From: Planctomycetota bacterium | GTDB lineage: Bacteria > Planctomycetota > SZUA-567 | Direction of reading: 5' to 3' | NCBI GenBank assembly: GCA_020060765.1 | Contig: JAGUZQ010000110.1 | Coordinates: 1 to 64,000 of the forward strand | DNA length: 64,000 bases | In this document: positions 26,319 to 34,470 of the stretch, piece after piece | Layout: the number at the start of each line of letters is the position of its first letter | Position numbering within the stretch: the first letter of the stretch is position 1 | Program-made: the position numbers and the translations under genes | The notes under the pieces: model-generated | The model's database searches: none | Told to the model about the DNA's origin: nothing | What the model saw: the letters and a program-made list of their open reading frames with translations, nothing else

Positions 26319-26927
26319 CTAACGATATAAATGATTCTCGATCGCATACCTGTAAACGGCGTCGTCCATGAATTCCCGCGCGTCTTCATGAGTAACAATC
26401 AACCTTCGTATTTCCGTGCTGGAAATGTCGGTCTCCGGCATTTCAATCCTGCCATTATGTAAGATTCTGCGCCCGTGTTCGGAAATTTCCGCAGGTCCGT
26501 CTTTGACGAAATCCGCCGACATTGACGAGCCAGGGCGCACCGCCACCAGCGGAGGAGCCAGCCGCAGCAGGGTTTCGGCGTCTTTCCACGAACCGAAATC
26601 CAGCGCCGTGTCGGCGCCGATTATCAACCGATAGCATTCACCGGGATTGGCGCGCTGCAATTCCTTGACCGTGTCGATCATGTAGCTTTTGCCTTCGCGG
26701 CGCAGTTCGATTTCACAGATATGCAGCCACTGCTCCTGCCGGGCAAATATTTTCAGCATCTCCAACCGGTGCGCGGCAGGCGTCAGGCTCTGTTTGTGCG
26801 GAGGCACGTTGTTGGGTATCAACAGAATTTTTGCCAGACTGCCGGTTCGCATGGCCGCGCGCGCCAATTGCAGATGACCGTTATGGGGAGGGTCGAAAGT
26901 TCCGCCCAGAATACCGACCAAGCTCAT
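26319..26927 (-). CDS. nadD: Nicotinate-nucleotide adenylyltransferase
   Basis: A 202-residue nucleotidyltransferase that makes deamido-NAD from nicotinate mononucleotide and ATP. GGTFDPPHNGHL at the N terminus carries the (H/T)xGH catalytic motif. The C-terminal DISSTEIRRL is the ISSTxIR motif of the family. It overlaps the upstream lipoprotein gene by 4 nt (ATGA) and is 8 nt from the rubredoxin gene, so it is translated from the same message. Confidence 0.95.
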   Translation of the reverse strand: MSLVGILGGTFDPPHNGHLQLARAAMRTGSLAKILLIPNNVPPHKQSLTPAAHRLEMLKIFARQEQWLHICEIELRREGKSYMIDTVKELQRANPGECYRLIIGADTALDFGSWKDAETLLRLAPPLVAVRPGSSMSADFVKDGPAEISEHGRRILHNGRIEMPETDISSTEIRRLIVTHEDAREFMDDAVYRYAIENHLYR

Positions 26928-28381
26928 TCGTTCTCCAGTTGCGGCGGCGCGATCATTCCCTCCTCGGTGTCGGTCAGTTCCGGCTCTGGCTGTTTCTGGG
27001 CAGACGGGCGGAACCGCTCCAACAGTTGCACCAGTTTCAAGGCGGTCTTGCCGGACGGAGTACTATCGCCGGCCTCGGTTTTGACATGCGCCAGTTTCGC
27101 CAGCGGTTCGAAACTGCCCGCCTTCACGCTTTCCCGCAGACCGGAGAAAACCTCCTCGGTATCATGTGGGGAATTGTGCCGGTCATGCAGAAGCTGGAAC
27201 AGCATTTCAATGGTTTTGATCTGCCCAGGGAAGTTCACCAGCCCCAGCGCCTGCGCGGCCTGTACGTTGACAATCGCACTGCGCGCCCACAGATTTTTGC
27301 CGGAAAGAGCAACTTCGTGTCCGTCGAACTGCCACAGAATCCTGCCGTCGAAGTCACGCAAACCATTGGTCTGCACGATATGCCCAGGCATCTTCAGGCG
27401 CATCTGAAAATCGAATTCCGGGTTGGTCGGCACAATCGAGACTTCCGTCAGCAGAAACGCACCCAATACCTTGGTCAGAGGCGGATCTATTTTCTGCATG
27501 AACGCCATCATCGAGCCGTACTGCTTGTCGAGAAAGGCGCGGATATCGTTCAGAAATTCGGTGCGCGAACTTTTACCCAACAGCATGTCCAGGGAAAAAG
27601 GCGGGACGTTTTCCTGTTTGGGCGTGACCAACTGCGGCAGCTTTTCCTTGGCGAACTGTTGCAGAACGTCGTTAATCATACGCGAGGAGGAAGGCTGCTC
27701 GGGAAAAGTCATCCCGATTTTCGACAGCTCCGCCTGCAGCACCCGTTTCCATTCGTCGCGTTCGGAATTAGCGTCGGTTCCCGCCCGCCGCGCGCGGCGC
27801 AGCTCCCAGGTGTAGGCATAGAGCCTTCTGGCGAACGGGGGGAAAGTTTCCCTCAGAAACAGCTTCAGTTCCGTCAAGTCGTACTTGTCGCCGAATTTGA
27901 ATTCGGTAAAGCCGCTGATCGTCTCCAGCAGGATGGACAGCATTTCCTCCAGCGCCTGCTCACCCTCGGCGCGGGTGGCAATGTCCACGAATCTTTCCTC
28001 GAAATCCATCACCTCCAGCAACACCAAATCAACGCGTTCGACTTTCAGCTCATTGTGAGCCAGCAGATCGCTGGCGGGAGTGATCTTGATGAAATCAGCA
28101 GGCACATCGCCAGTTTTTTCGAACTTGCCGCCGAACATGACGCGCGCAGGCGTAAGGACAAAGGTTTCATACTGCTCCGCTTCCGGCAGTTCCAGGTAAT
28201 CGCTGATCTTGACCCGCATGTTGGGAATCTTGCTGTTGGGATAACCGGTGATAATCGCCTTGCGGATGCAGGAGCCGTCCTGAGCCAGGGTGGTATCGGC
28301 GCGGAAACTGATAGTGGGGCTGCAACCGCAAGCCAGAAGTACGCCAGCGACCAGCAGCGGAATCCGGGAAGTTTTTTTCAT
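26924..28381 (-). CDS. Putative lipoprotein of unknown function
   Basis: About 485 residues starting MKKTSRIPLLVAGVLLACGC, a signal peptide followed by a lipobox-like Cys. ATG at 28381 has AAAAGG upstream; an extra 9 codons to 28408 are possible. The mature part is mixed alpha/beta with no motif I recognise. The segment after the signal (ISFRADTTLAQDGSCIRKAIITGY) resembles the start of beta-rich periplasmic proteins. It is the first gene of the run with nadD, rubredoxin and cupin. It is divergent from the small membrane protein gene at 28503. Confidence 0.75.
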   Translation of the reverse strand: MKKTSRIPLLVAGVLLACGCSPTISFRADTTLAQDGSCIRKAIITGYPNSKIPNMRVKISDYLELPEAEQYETFVLTPARVMFGGKFEKTGDVPADFIKITPASDLLAHNELKVERVDLVLLEVMDFEERFVDIATRAEGEQALEEMLSILLETISGFTEFKFGDKYDLTELKLFLRETFPPFARRLYAYTWELRRARRAGTDANSERDEWKRVLQAELSKIGMTFPEQPSSSRMINDVLQQFAKEKLPQLVTPKQENVPPFSLDMLLGKSSRTEFLNDIRAFLDKQYGSMMAFMQKIDPPLTKVLGAFLLTEVSIVPTNPEFDFQMRLKMPGHIVQTNGLRDFDGRILWQFDGHEVALSGKNLWARSAIVNVQAAQALGLVNFPGQIKTIEMLFQLLHDRHNSPHDTEEVFSGLRESVKAGSFEPLAKLAHVKTEAGDSTPSGKTALKLVQLLERFRPSAQKQPEPELTDTEEGMIAPPQLENE

Positions 28382-28502
28382 GAAAAGCCTTTTGCAATCA
28401 TCTGCCATAGAGGTTAAATTTTGTTATTGATTTTAATGAAACGCAGACCGGCTGCAAGGGTTTTACCAGATTCACCTGTTGAAATGAATGAGGAAAGCAT
28501 AA

Positions 28503-29042
28503 ATGAAATGGACCATCTTGCCGTTGTGGCTGGCGGCGCTGTTTTTTCTATGGATTATTCTGCGCGGTAGGTATTACAAGAAAATCCTCTCCGACCCGCA
28601 TCTGCTCGAATTCGCCCAGCTCCTGGCAAAGGTGCGCCTGGCCGCGCTGGAGAAACACTCCGAATCCGCCCGGCTCGCGCATCAGCAGAACGACCCCCGC
28701 GCGGTCGTGACTTCCCGCGGACTGGCTATGGTATACACCATCAGGCGCAAAGGTGAAGATTTCACCCATTGCCTGTCGGTGGGTTTGCGCGGTCGCTACA
28801 CCCCGCGCGCGGTGGGGGGAACTTTCATCGCCCTGGCCTCGCTCTTGCTGAAACAGGATCTGCACAAGTTCCACCTCTCCCTCGGAACCCGCCATCTGCA
28901 TATCTGCACGTTCACGCTGGACGAAATGGAACACGCCAATTTCCGCCAGCGCGAAGTCTCGGTGCCGGAACTGGAGCACATCAGCGCGCTCCACGCCGAA
29001 TGCCGCGGATTGCGCGACCAACTGCCCTACCCGAAAAGCTGA
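28503..29042 (+). CDS. Hypothetical single-pass membrane protein
   Basis: 179 residues with an N-terminal membrane anchor, WTILPLWLAALFFLWIILRG, then a soluble mostly helical region. A central segment, GLAMVYTIRRKGEDFTHCLSVGLRGRYTPRAVGGTFIALASLLL, looks like a small folded domain. I do not recognise a family. RBS GAGGAAAG lies 5 nt before the ATG. It stands alone on the plus strand between two minus-strand units and converges with the DUF4838 lipoprotein gene. Confidence 0.7.
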   Translation: MKWTILPLWLAALFFLWIILRGRYYKKILSDPHLLEFAQLLAKVRLAALEKHSESARLAHQQNDPRAVVTSRGLAMVYTIRRKGEDFTHCLSVGLRGRYTPRAVGGTFIALASLLLKQDLHKFHLSLGTRHLHICTFTLDEMEHANFRQREVSVPELEHISALHAECRGLRDQLPYPKS

Positions 29043-29073
29043 CAGGCGTCCCCCATTGGGAACGCCTGCTCTT
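29042..29073. terminator. Possible terminator between convergent genes
   Basis: CAGGCG...CCC, loop CCATT, GGG...CGCCTG forms an interrupted stem directly after the 28503 gene. It is followed by a T-rich but not continuous CTCTTTACT. A weak rho-independent terminator is plausible on the plus strand. Confidence 0.4.
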
Positions 29074-29101
29074 TACTCATCTGGACTTCAATCTTTGCTA
29101 T

Positions 29102-31585
29102 TTATTCCGGCCTGATTAAAATCGCCCTGTCCAGAAAAATTCCGTTCTCTTTTTTCGAATCGGGGACATAAGCCGGGCCGGTGAACTTCAGCGATACGTA
29201 GATGTCGAACAAGTTCGGGTCGTTCTCCTCCTTGCCGCCGTCATTCCAGGTAAAGGCTTCAGCGAAGCTGCAATGCGGCCCGCCCCATGACGCGTGAGTC
29301 CAAATCCTGGTGTCCTGGTCGATGGAGAATCGTCCTATCTTGTACAAGTGATATTTTTCGTCGGCGGGAATCTCCTTGAGCTCGATCTTCGGCCCCCAGC
29401 GTTTGCTGTAATTGCCGTAAACGCCGACGGGGAACGGCAATTTATGCGATTCAGAGTCGAGCTTGAGAGTCTTGTTGGGAACCACGGCTCTGCCGCCCAA
29501 GGCATCCGGGTCTTCGATCAACGCCCAAGCCGGCAACTGCGGCCAGGCGAAATCCATCACCCTTTCCTCGGGCAGATTCCGGAATTCTTCCGGCAGGGGG
29601 AAAACCACGCGGAAGGCGGTCAGTTCCCGTTTCATATCATCCAACAGTTCCTTTTTACGGTCGTCGCCATAACCGCCGTGATCGAGTTCTCCCTTCCGGA
29701 TCAGTTCGTACTCGTCGAGTATTTCCTCGCGGGTGAAGGGGAACTTCTTGCCCGCTATTCTCTGCAACCGCTTCCACTGATGCAGCAGGGCGTTGTCAAC
29801 TACTATGAGCTCGCGCCACACGTGGAAACGGTCGCGTGATTCCGGCGCACTGGCCGCTTGGGCTTGCTTCAGCAATTCACGGCAGCTCATAAGGAAATCC
29901 ATCGTCACGTACCCGCGCATGATTTTGGGCTGGTTCCAGAACATCGGTTTCGGTTCGGTGAGAAGCGCATTTTCCAGGAAGTCGTAATAACGCCTCACCT
30001 CATTTGCGGCAGAACCATAATAGCCTTTCATGAAAATATCCGTCAGGCTATCTGCGGAAAGATCGGGATTATTCATGAGTTGAATACTCGCCCAGTAGGA
30101 AAGATGGTGAAAACTATGCTGGGTTACGGCAAAATGGTATTCGTTATATACTCCGTCAACGCCCAGCCTGCGAAACAGGCGCATGTTTTCGGCGGTGGTG
30201 CTGACGGGGACGAATTCAGGAACAGCCGACGCGCAGGTTTTCTGTCCCATATCCCAGTAATCCCAGATTTCCAGATTTTTGCTTATCTTCGCCCAACCCT
30301 CCAGTTTTTTCAGTTGTTTTTTGTTTACCGGATGAGTTAACGACCGGAACGGGTCGGACTGGCCGTAGAGGTCGCACCACCAGACCACCACGCTATCGTT
30401 AGGGCGGATGCCGGTCGGTGGGGTGTCGGTGTTGACATAACTGAGCGTACGGATTTTGATGTCGGGATATTCCGGTTTCACCAGATCAGCCACGCGGTTG
30501 CAGAAATCGATCAGCAGGCCGCTTTCGTCGCTGCCGGTGCGTTTGGAAAATTCGACGCACTTGGGACACTTGCAGATATAGCTCAGGTTGTCGGTGAGTC
30601 CGACGGCGACGACATGCCCGTTGTCGTTGCCAGCCGCCTTGATGAGACGCTCGAACCGGTCGCGTTCGCCGGGTTTTCTGTCCGGTATTTCGTTAAGATA
30701 TTTAATTATGCTCGCCGCCATCACCTTGGCCACCTCGGGGTTCGAGAGGCAGAGCTGGGTTCCGGCCGTGCTGGGATTGTCGATATTGCCGCAGGAACGC
30801 AATCCAGCCTTGGTCATGGAGAAATATTCAGGATGTTCGGCAAACCATTTCTTGGGATCGACGAAATCGTAGAAAGTGTGCATTTTTCCAGGTGGAAGAG
30901 AGAAAAAGCCGCCGATTTTGTCGTTCCAGGTCTGCTGTTGGCGGTTGCGGACGCTAAGCTCGGCGAAACTTTTATTCACTTCACCGGTTCCCCAGTTCCA
31001 GTGCTGGATTCCAGTCTCGCGCGGCACAAAAGCGGGCTTGCCACGTTTGTCGATTCTACCGACAGTCAGGTCGGGATTATTCGGCACCACTTCCGTATCC
31101 CACGCCAGCCAGTGACAGCCGAGTTCATATTCGAGAAATTCGTAAACGCCATACAACGTTCCCCGCTGACGGCCGCCGGTAATGATCAAATCGTCGCCAA
31201 CCGAACGCAACACCCATTCCTCGTCACCCAGTTTTTCGTAGTCGATTCCGTGGCTGACCGCAAAACCGGTTTGCCCCACGTAAATGCCATGCAAGCCTGT
31301 CAGCGGCTCGCCTTCGGTAATAACCTTGAATTTAGCGCCGGTTATTTTGCCCAGATAATCGCCCAACTCCTTTACCGCGAGTTCTTCCGCTGCCAGGGGA
31401 GACTTGCCCTGCACAATGGCGTAAAGAGATTCGCCGCCGCGCGCGAATTGCAGTTTCTTTTCCGGAATCGCCGGTTTTTCCGGTTTGGCCGTCGTTTCGG
31501 TGCGACCGCATCCACCTACGCCTGTCATCATCGCCGCCAGAATCAAAGCCGCCGCCGCGCAGGCTACAACCGAATACCGATTCAT
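29102..31585 (-). CDS. DUF4838 lipoprotein, glycoside hydrolase-like
   Basis: 827 residues. The signal peptide ends in a lipobox, GVGGC, near residue 26. Residues 45-180 form an alpha/beta domain like the N-terminal part of GH20/alpha-glucuronidase proteins (AVKELGDYLGKITGAKF, IITGGRQRGTLYGVYEFLE). The rest is the DUF4838 barrel, with CKCPKCVEFSKR and VVWWCDLYGQ. DUF4838 proteins are expanded in Lentisphaerota and Planctomycetota and are thought to act on polysaccharides, though no reaction is established. It probably sits on the periplasmic face or cell surface. The AbiEi/prepilin fusion gene lies upstream across a repeat-rich gap. Confidence 0.82.
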   Translation of the reverse strand: MNRYSVVACAAAALILAAMMTGVGGCGRTETTAKPEKPAIPEKKLQFARGGESLYAIVQGKSPLAAEELAVKELGDYLGKITGAKFKVITEGEPLTGLHGIYVGQTGFAVSHGIDYEKLGDEEWVLRSVGDDLIITGGRQRGTLYGVYEFLEYELGCHWLAWDTEVVPNNPDLTVGRIDKRGKPAFVPRETGIQHWNWGTGEVNKSFAELSVRNRQQQTWNDKIGGFFSLPPGKMHTFYDFVDPKKWFAEHPEYFSMTKAGLRSCGNIDNPSTAGTQLCLSNPEVAKVMAASIIKYLNEIPDRKPGERDRFERLIKAAGNDNGHVVAVGLTDNLSYICKCPKCVEFSKRTGSDESGLLIDFCNRVADLVKPEYPDIKIRTLSYVNTDTPPTGIRPNDSVVVWWCDLYGQSDPFRSLTHPVNKKQLKKLEGWAKISKNLEIWDYWDMGQKTCASAVPEFVPVSTTAENMRLFRRLGVDGVYNEYHFAVTQHSFHHLSYWASIQLMNNPDLSADSLTDIFMKGYYGSAANEVRRYYDFLENALLTEPKPMFWNQPKIMRGYVTMDFLMSCRELLKQAQAASAPESRDRFHVWRELIVVDNALLHQWKRLQRIAGKKFPFTREEILDEYELIRKGELDHGGYGDDRKKELLDDMKRELTAFRVVFPLPEEFRNLPEERVMDFAWPQLPAWALIEDPDALGGRAVVPNKTLKLDSESHKLPFPVGVYGNYSKRWGPKIELKEIPADEKYHLYKIGRFSIDQDTRIWTHASWGGPHCSFAEAFTWNDGGKEENDPNLFDIYVSLKFTGPAYVPDSKKENGIFLDRAILIRPE

Positions 31586-32100
31586 ACCGTTCCTCCGTAA
31601 AAAAAACGCGAAACTACGTAAGACATGAAAATGAAATGCCGCGAATGATTTTTCGTCGAATCGTCATTCCTGCGAAGGCAGGGTGGCTGCGCCACTGGCA
31701 TATTACGCTGCCGCGCTTGCGCCAGCACAAAACTTCCGCGCGTTCTTCGCCCGCGGATAGAAAAAAAACTTACGCGCGTCATTCCCGCGCAGGCGGGAAT
31801 CCAGGCGGAGATATCTTCTCATGCAAAAGATATGTTTCTTCCCGGAACACTTTGGCAAAGGTTTCACGAAAACACATCTCCACCAGTACAAGCCAACACC
31901 TCCTGGATTCCCGCCTTCGCGGGAATGACGGCGCGTTTATTTAACTCTATATATCCGCGAACGAAGGGAGCGCGGAGAAAATTAACCTATCAAATACGCT
32001 TGCATAAAATGCGCGTGTGGCACGCACCCCGCCTTCGCGGGAATGACGTACGTAAGTTTTTGATAAATCTTCAGCAAACCCCATTCAACGCATATGAACT
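31586..32100. other. 515-nt gap filled by dispersed inverted repeats
   Basis: No gene is seen. The gap contains four pieces of the GTCATTCCCGCG family: a degraded piece at 31661-31685, an arm at 31776-31805, the inverted arm at 31901-31930 and another half at 32027-32048. Short plus-strand frames here are products of the repeats. The space separates the fusion gene from the DUF4838 gene that would otherwise follow it. Confidence 0.6.
31776..31930. repeat. GTCATTCCCGCG inverted-repeat element, copy A
   Basis: The arm GTCATTCCCGCGCAGGCGGG plus AATCCAGG (31778-31805) mirrors CCTGGATTCCCGCCTTCGCG plus GGAATGACG (31902-31930). Each arm is itself a hairpin. The segment before the right arm reads CCAACACCTCC, which is shared with copies B (50778) and C (57234). 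The spacing between arms is longer here (95 nt), with extra half-copies nearby. Confidence 0.7.
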
Positions 32101-33378
32101 TTACCAGTAGGCGTCGTTGTTGTGGTAAGTCATAATAAAATATCGGTGCAGGCCGGTATTGGTTGAACTTGGAGAATACGGCGTTATTGAATTGAAAGCC
32201 AGCGCTTCCACATGGCCATCGACGAACAGCGTGTTTGATTTATCCAGATGCGCGAATGCTGCTATCTGGCTTTGCTCCGTTCGGAGCCCGTGCCAATCGC
32301 TGGAGTAGAAATAATACCCCTTGCCGTCGCCGAAAGTGATGTATTTCGCTGGCCTCTTGGCAAGCGTTAGTTTTGCGTATGCTCCCGGGTTATAGGCGTA
32401 ATTCATCTGGTTGCCCATGGCTTCCTGGGTGCTTGTCCGACCGGGGCAGTCCAGCAGGTTGCGGGGTTGCTTGAATCCCAGCGTAGGCAGATAGACATCG
32501 TTACTGAAGCGCTCGTACCAAGTGTCGTTCTGCCACGTCGCAGGCGGTATAGTAATGTACATAATGAACGACCAGCCCATGTGGTCGTCGCGGTATTGCT
32601 GGTGAATTATCCCTAGTTGGCGCAGATTGTTCATGCAGGATGTGCCGTAGGCAACCTGCACCGCCCGGCTCACCGTCGGCAGCAGCAGCGCGGCGAGAAT
32701 CGAAATAATCGCCACCACCACCAGCAGTTCCACCAGCGTAAACCCCGCGCGTGAGGAAAAAAATCCCCGCCTGGCTAGTTCGTTGCAACTGCTCCGGGTA
32801 ACAACAGGCATTAAAGGCTCCTTTATAATGTAATCGAATCCGCTGCGCGACAAGTCCTCATCGGAAAGAAGGCCGCGCGCCACCGCCTTTTCCAGAGTGG
32901 CGCGCAGTTTTCCTTCGCGCCGCAGTTTTTTTTCCACATCGCCGACAGTTTGCAATAGCGTCGTCACCCTGAAGGCACCGTAATCATTATACTTCACCAA
33001 TGACATATCACGCCGAAAAAGTTCGTATCTATAGCCAGCATCCTTGCGGAAACGCGGCGCAACCGACAGGCATAATCTTTCCTCCCCACTGTCGGCCAAT
33101 TGATAAAACATAAGTGCGCTCGTATGGCTGATCACGGCCTGGGGTCGGTCAGAATTGTCTCTGCTCCAGAGCGAGGCGCAAGCAAAACTAGAAGCCAAGC
33201 TGTCTTCGCAACCGGAAAATCGGTACAAGCCTTTCTCAATTTTCACCCAATTGCCGATTTCGCACTGTTGGCAATTATGTCCGCTCGCAAAACCAGCGGC
33301 ATATGCCTGCTTGGCTGTAAAATAGCCGTATTGAGAATGGGCAAGCTTGGCTAGCTTTTTGCTGCAGTAACTGTCCAT
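32101..33378 (-). CDS. AbiEi-like winged-helix domain fused in frame to a prepilin-like protein (copy 1)
   Basis: A single uninterrupted 425-residue frame. Residues 1-180 resemble the AbiEi antitoxin/COG5340 fold: [14 protein letters not shown], then [27 protein letters not shown] and [11 protein letters not shown]. From residue 190 comes a type IV prepilin-like protein with [25 protein letters not shown] (processing site G|F with Glu at +5). Its C terminus carries the H-X9-DG signature [12 protein letters not shown]. Prepilin signals are normally at the very N terminus. An internal ATG at 32811 with AAGGAG could give a 236-residue stand-alone prepilin with a 23-residue leader. The ATG at 33378 has AAGGGGA upstream. 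No AbiEii toxin gene is nearby. Confidence 0.8.
   Translation of the reverse strand: MDSYCSKKLAKLAHSQYGYFTAKQAYAAGFASGHNCQQCEIGNWVKIEKGLYRFSGCEDSLASSFACASLWSRDNSDRPQAVISHTSALMFYQLADSGEERLCLSVAPRFRKDAGYRYELFRRDMSLVKYNDYGAFRVTTLLQTVGDVEKKLRREGKLRATLEKAVARGLLSDEDLSRSGFDYIIKEPLMPVVTRSSCNELARRGFFSSRAGFTLVELLVVVAIISILAALLLPTVSRAVQVAYGTSCMNNLRQLGIIHQQYRDDHMGWSFIMYITIPPATWQNDTWYERFSNDVYLPTLGFKQPRNLLDCPGRTSTQEAMGNQMNYAYNPGAYAKLTLAKRPAKYITFGDGKGYYFYSSDWHGLRTEQSQIAAFAHLDKSNTLFVDGHVEALAFNSITPYSPSSTNTGLHRYFIMTYHNNDAYW
32809..32823 (-). promoter_or_regulatory. Internal Shine-Dalgarno and ATG at the HTH/prepilin junction (copy 1)
   Basis: AAGGAG (complement of 32818-32823) stands 6 nt before an in-frame ATG (32811-32809) that would begin [18 protein letters not shown]. 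Both strength and spacing are optimal. This decides whether the prepilin is made alone, as a fusion, or both. Confidence 0.7.
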
Positions 33379-33400
33379 ACGTATCCCCTTCAATGTTTAA

Positions 33401-33428
33401 ACTATACCAGATTAAAAACTGGCAGCAA
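33401..33428 (-). promoter_or_regulatory. Candidate promoter of the copy-1 fusion gene with palindromic spacer
   Basis: On the minus strand, TTGCTG (complement of 33423-33428) and TATAGT (complement of 33401-33406) are separated by 16 nt, about 25 nt before the chosen ATG. The spacer CCAGTTTTTAATCTGG is itself an imperfect palindrome, a good place for an autorepressor. AbiEi-type antitoxins are known to bind their own promoters. Confidence 0.4.
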
Positions 33429-33716
33429 AATTCATGACAAAACTTCTCCAAAGTTGCATATTTTTTAATATCAAGGCTTTACAGATACATATGGAGAGTT
33501 TATGGAAAGCTTTTATATTCATCCATAGAGTCACCGGAGAGTTTTTGCCTGCCAGATATAGACTTTACTGCTATCGCAGGCGTATTGACATGAACATAAA
33601 CAGTCCATCTGGTTTCATGATTTTAACTGAAAACACACCATGAAAGTTGAGCGCGCAGGCTTATCAGATTTAGCCAGCACCAGACGGATTTTTTTTTGAA
33701 ATCTTCACACCAGCCC

Positions 33717-33745
33717 TTGACAAATGCAAATGCGTAGTATACAGT
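33717..33745 (+). promoter_or_regulatory. Candidate promoter of rex
   Basis: TTGACA (33717-33722), 17 nt, TACAGT (33740-33745); TATACA with 15 nt is an alternative. It lies about 65 nt upstream of the rex ATG. The -35 is immediately preceded by the TTGAAATCTTCACA half-site, which could allow NADH-dependent feedback. Confidence 0.45.
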
Positions 33746-33810
33746 ACTTTTATATCGATATACTTTTCTCGTTAAAAGTTTCTCTATTAGCCTTCTCTGA
33801 AGGGATTATC

Positions 33811-34455
33811 ATGAACACAACTGACAGCATCAAGGGCGCGCCCTTGCCCAGCATCAGGAGGCTACCGCAATACTTGCAGCTTTTGCGGCAAATGCAGACA
33901 AAGGGCAGGATTGCAGTATCATGCACCCACCTGGCGGACGATCTGGGCTTTACCAGCACGCAAGTCCGTAAAGACCTTGCTGTTACAGGAATAATTGGCA
34001 AACCGAAGGTAGGGTACATAACGGAAGAACTGATTGCCTCGATTGAAAATTTTCTGGGCTGGAACAATTACTCCGACGCTTTTCTGGTAGGTGTGGGCAA
34101 CATGGGCAACGCCTTGCTTGGGTATGACGATTTCCGTCTGCATGGATTGAATATCGTAGCTGCTTTTGACGCAAACCCGGAGAAAATTGGCAAAAACGTC
34201 CATAATTGCGAGATTTTCGCTCTGGATAAAATGTATGAACTGGCGGAAAGAATGCACATCCAGATCGGAATCCTGACTGTACCTGCTGCTGCCGCGCAGT
34301 CTGTCGCCAGCGAGATGGTACTGGCGGGAATTCGCGCAATCTGGAACTTTTCGCCAATCGCGCTGGAGGTGCCTGATTCCATAATTGTCGAAAATGTAAG
34401 ACTTTATTCCAGCCTGGCGGTACTCACCAGCCGCCTGGCCAACACAAACAAATGA
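33811..34455 (+). CDS. rex: Redox-sensing transcriptional repressor Rex
   Basis: About 214 residues from the ATG at 33811, with GAAGGG upstream. The N-terminal winged helix has SIRRLPQYLQLLRQM and LADDLGFTSTQVRKDLAV, the recognition helix typical of Rex. The Rossmann domain has VGVGNMGNALLGY for NAD(H) binding, AAFDANPEKIG, and ILTVPAAAAQSVASEMVLAGIRAIWNFSP. Rex senses the NADH/NAD ratio and derepresses fermentation genes when NADH rises. It sits directly upstream of hydC, hydB and hydA, its likely targets. A Rex-site-like palindrome occurs at 34966-34983. Confidence 0.95.
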   Translation: MNTTDSIKGAPLPSIRRLPQYLQLLRQMQTKGRIAVSCTHLADDLGFTSTQVRKDLAVTGIIGKPKVGYITEELIASIENFLGWNNYSDAFLVGVGNMGNALLGYDDFRLHGLNIVAAFDANPEKIGKNVHNCEIFALDKMYELAERMHIQIGILTVPAAAAQSVASEMVLAGIRAIWNFSPIALEVPDSIIVENVRLYSSLAVLTSRLANTNK

Positions 34456-34470
34456 CACGGAGGATAGAAC

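Larger units (their letters stand above)
33379..33810. other. Divergent gap between the copy-1 fusion gene and rex
   Basis: 432 nt, AT-rich. It contains the minus-strand promoter at 33401-33428 and the rex promoter at 33717-33745. The remaining sequence holds no gene: a 69-codon plus-strand frame (33434-33643) has no RBS and no recognisable content. The T-run at 33690-33697 is followed by GAAATCTTCACA, which looks like a Rex site with a one-base deletion. Confidence 0.5.

Noticed and set aside
31661-32050. CRISPR array
   Set aside because: The repeated units are inverted, unevenly spaced and degenerate, and there are no cas genes.
31636-32110. Short plus-strand frames in the 515-nt gap
   Set aside because: They are translations of the palindromic GTCATTCCCGCG repeats, with stop-free frames caused by GC-rich arms.
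32101-33378. Toxin-antitoxin module of the AbiE type
   Set aside because: The N-terminal domain is AbiEi-like, but no AbiEii nucleotidyltransferase frame is found on either strand near this gene or its paralogue at 49116.
33434-33643. Plus-strand 69-codon frame between the fusion gene and rex
   Set aside because: No RBS, no recognisable domain, AT-rich control region; the start overlaps the fusion-gene promoter on the other strand.
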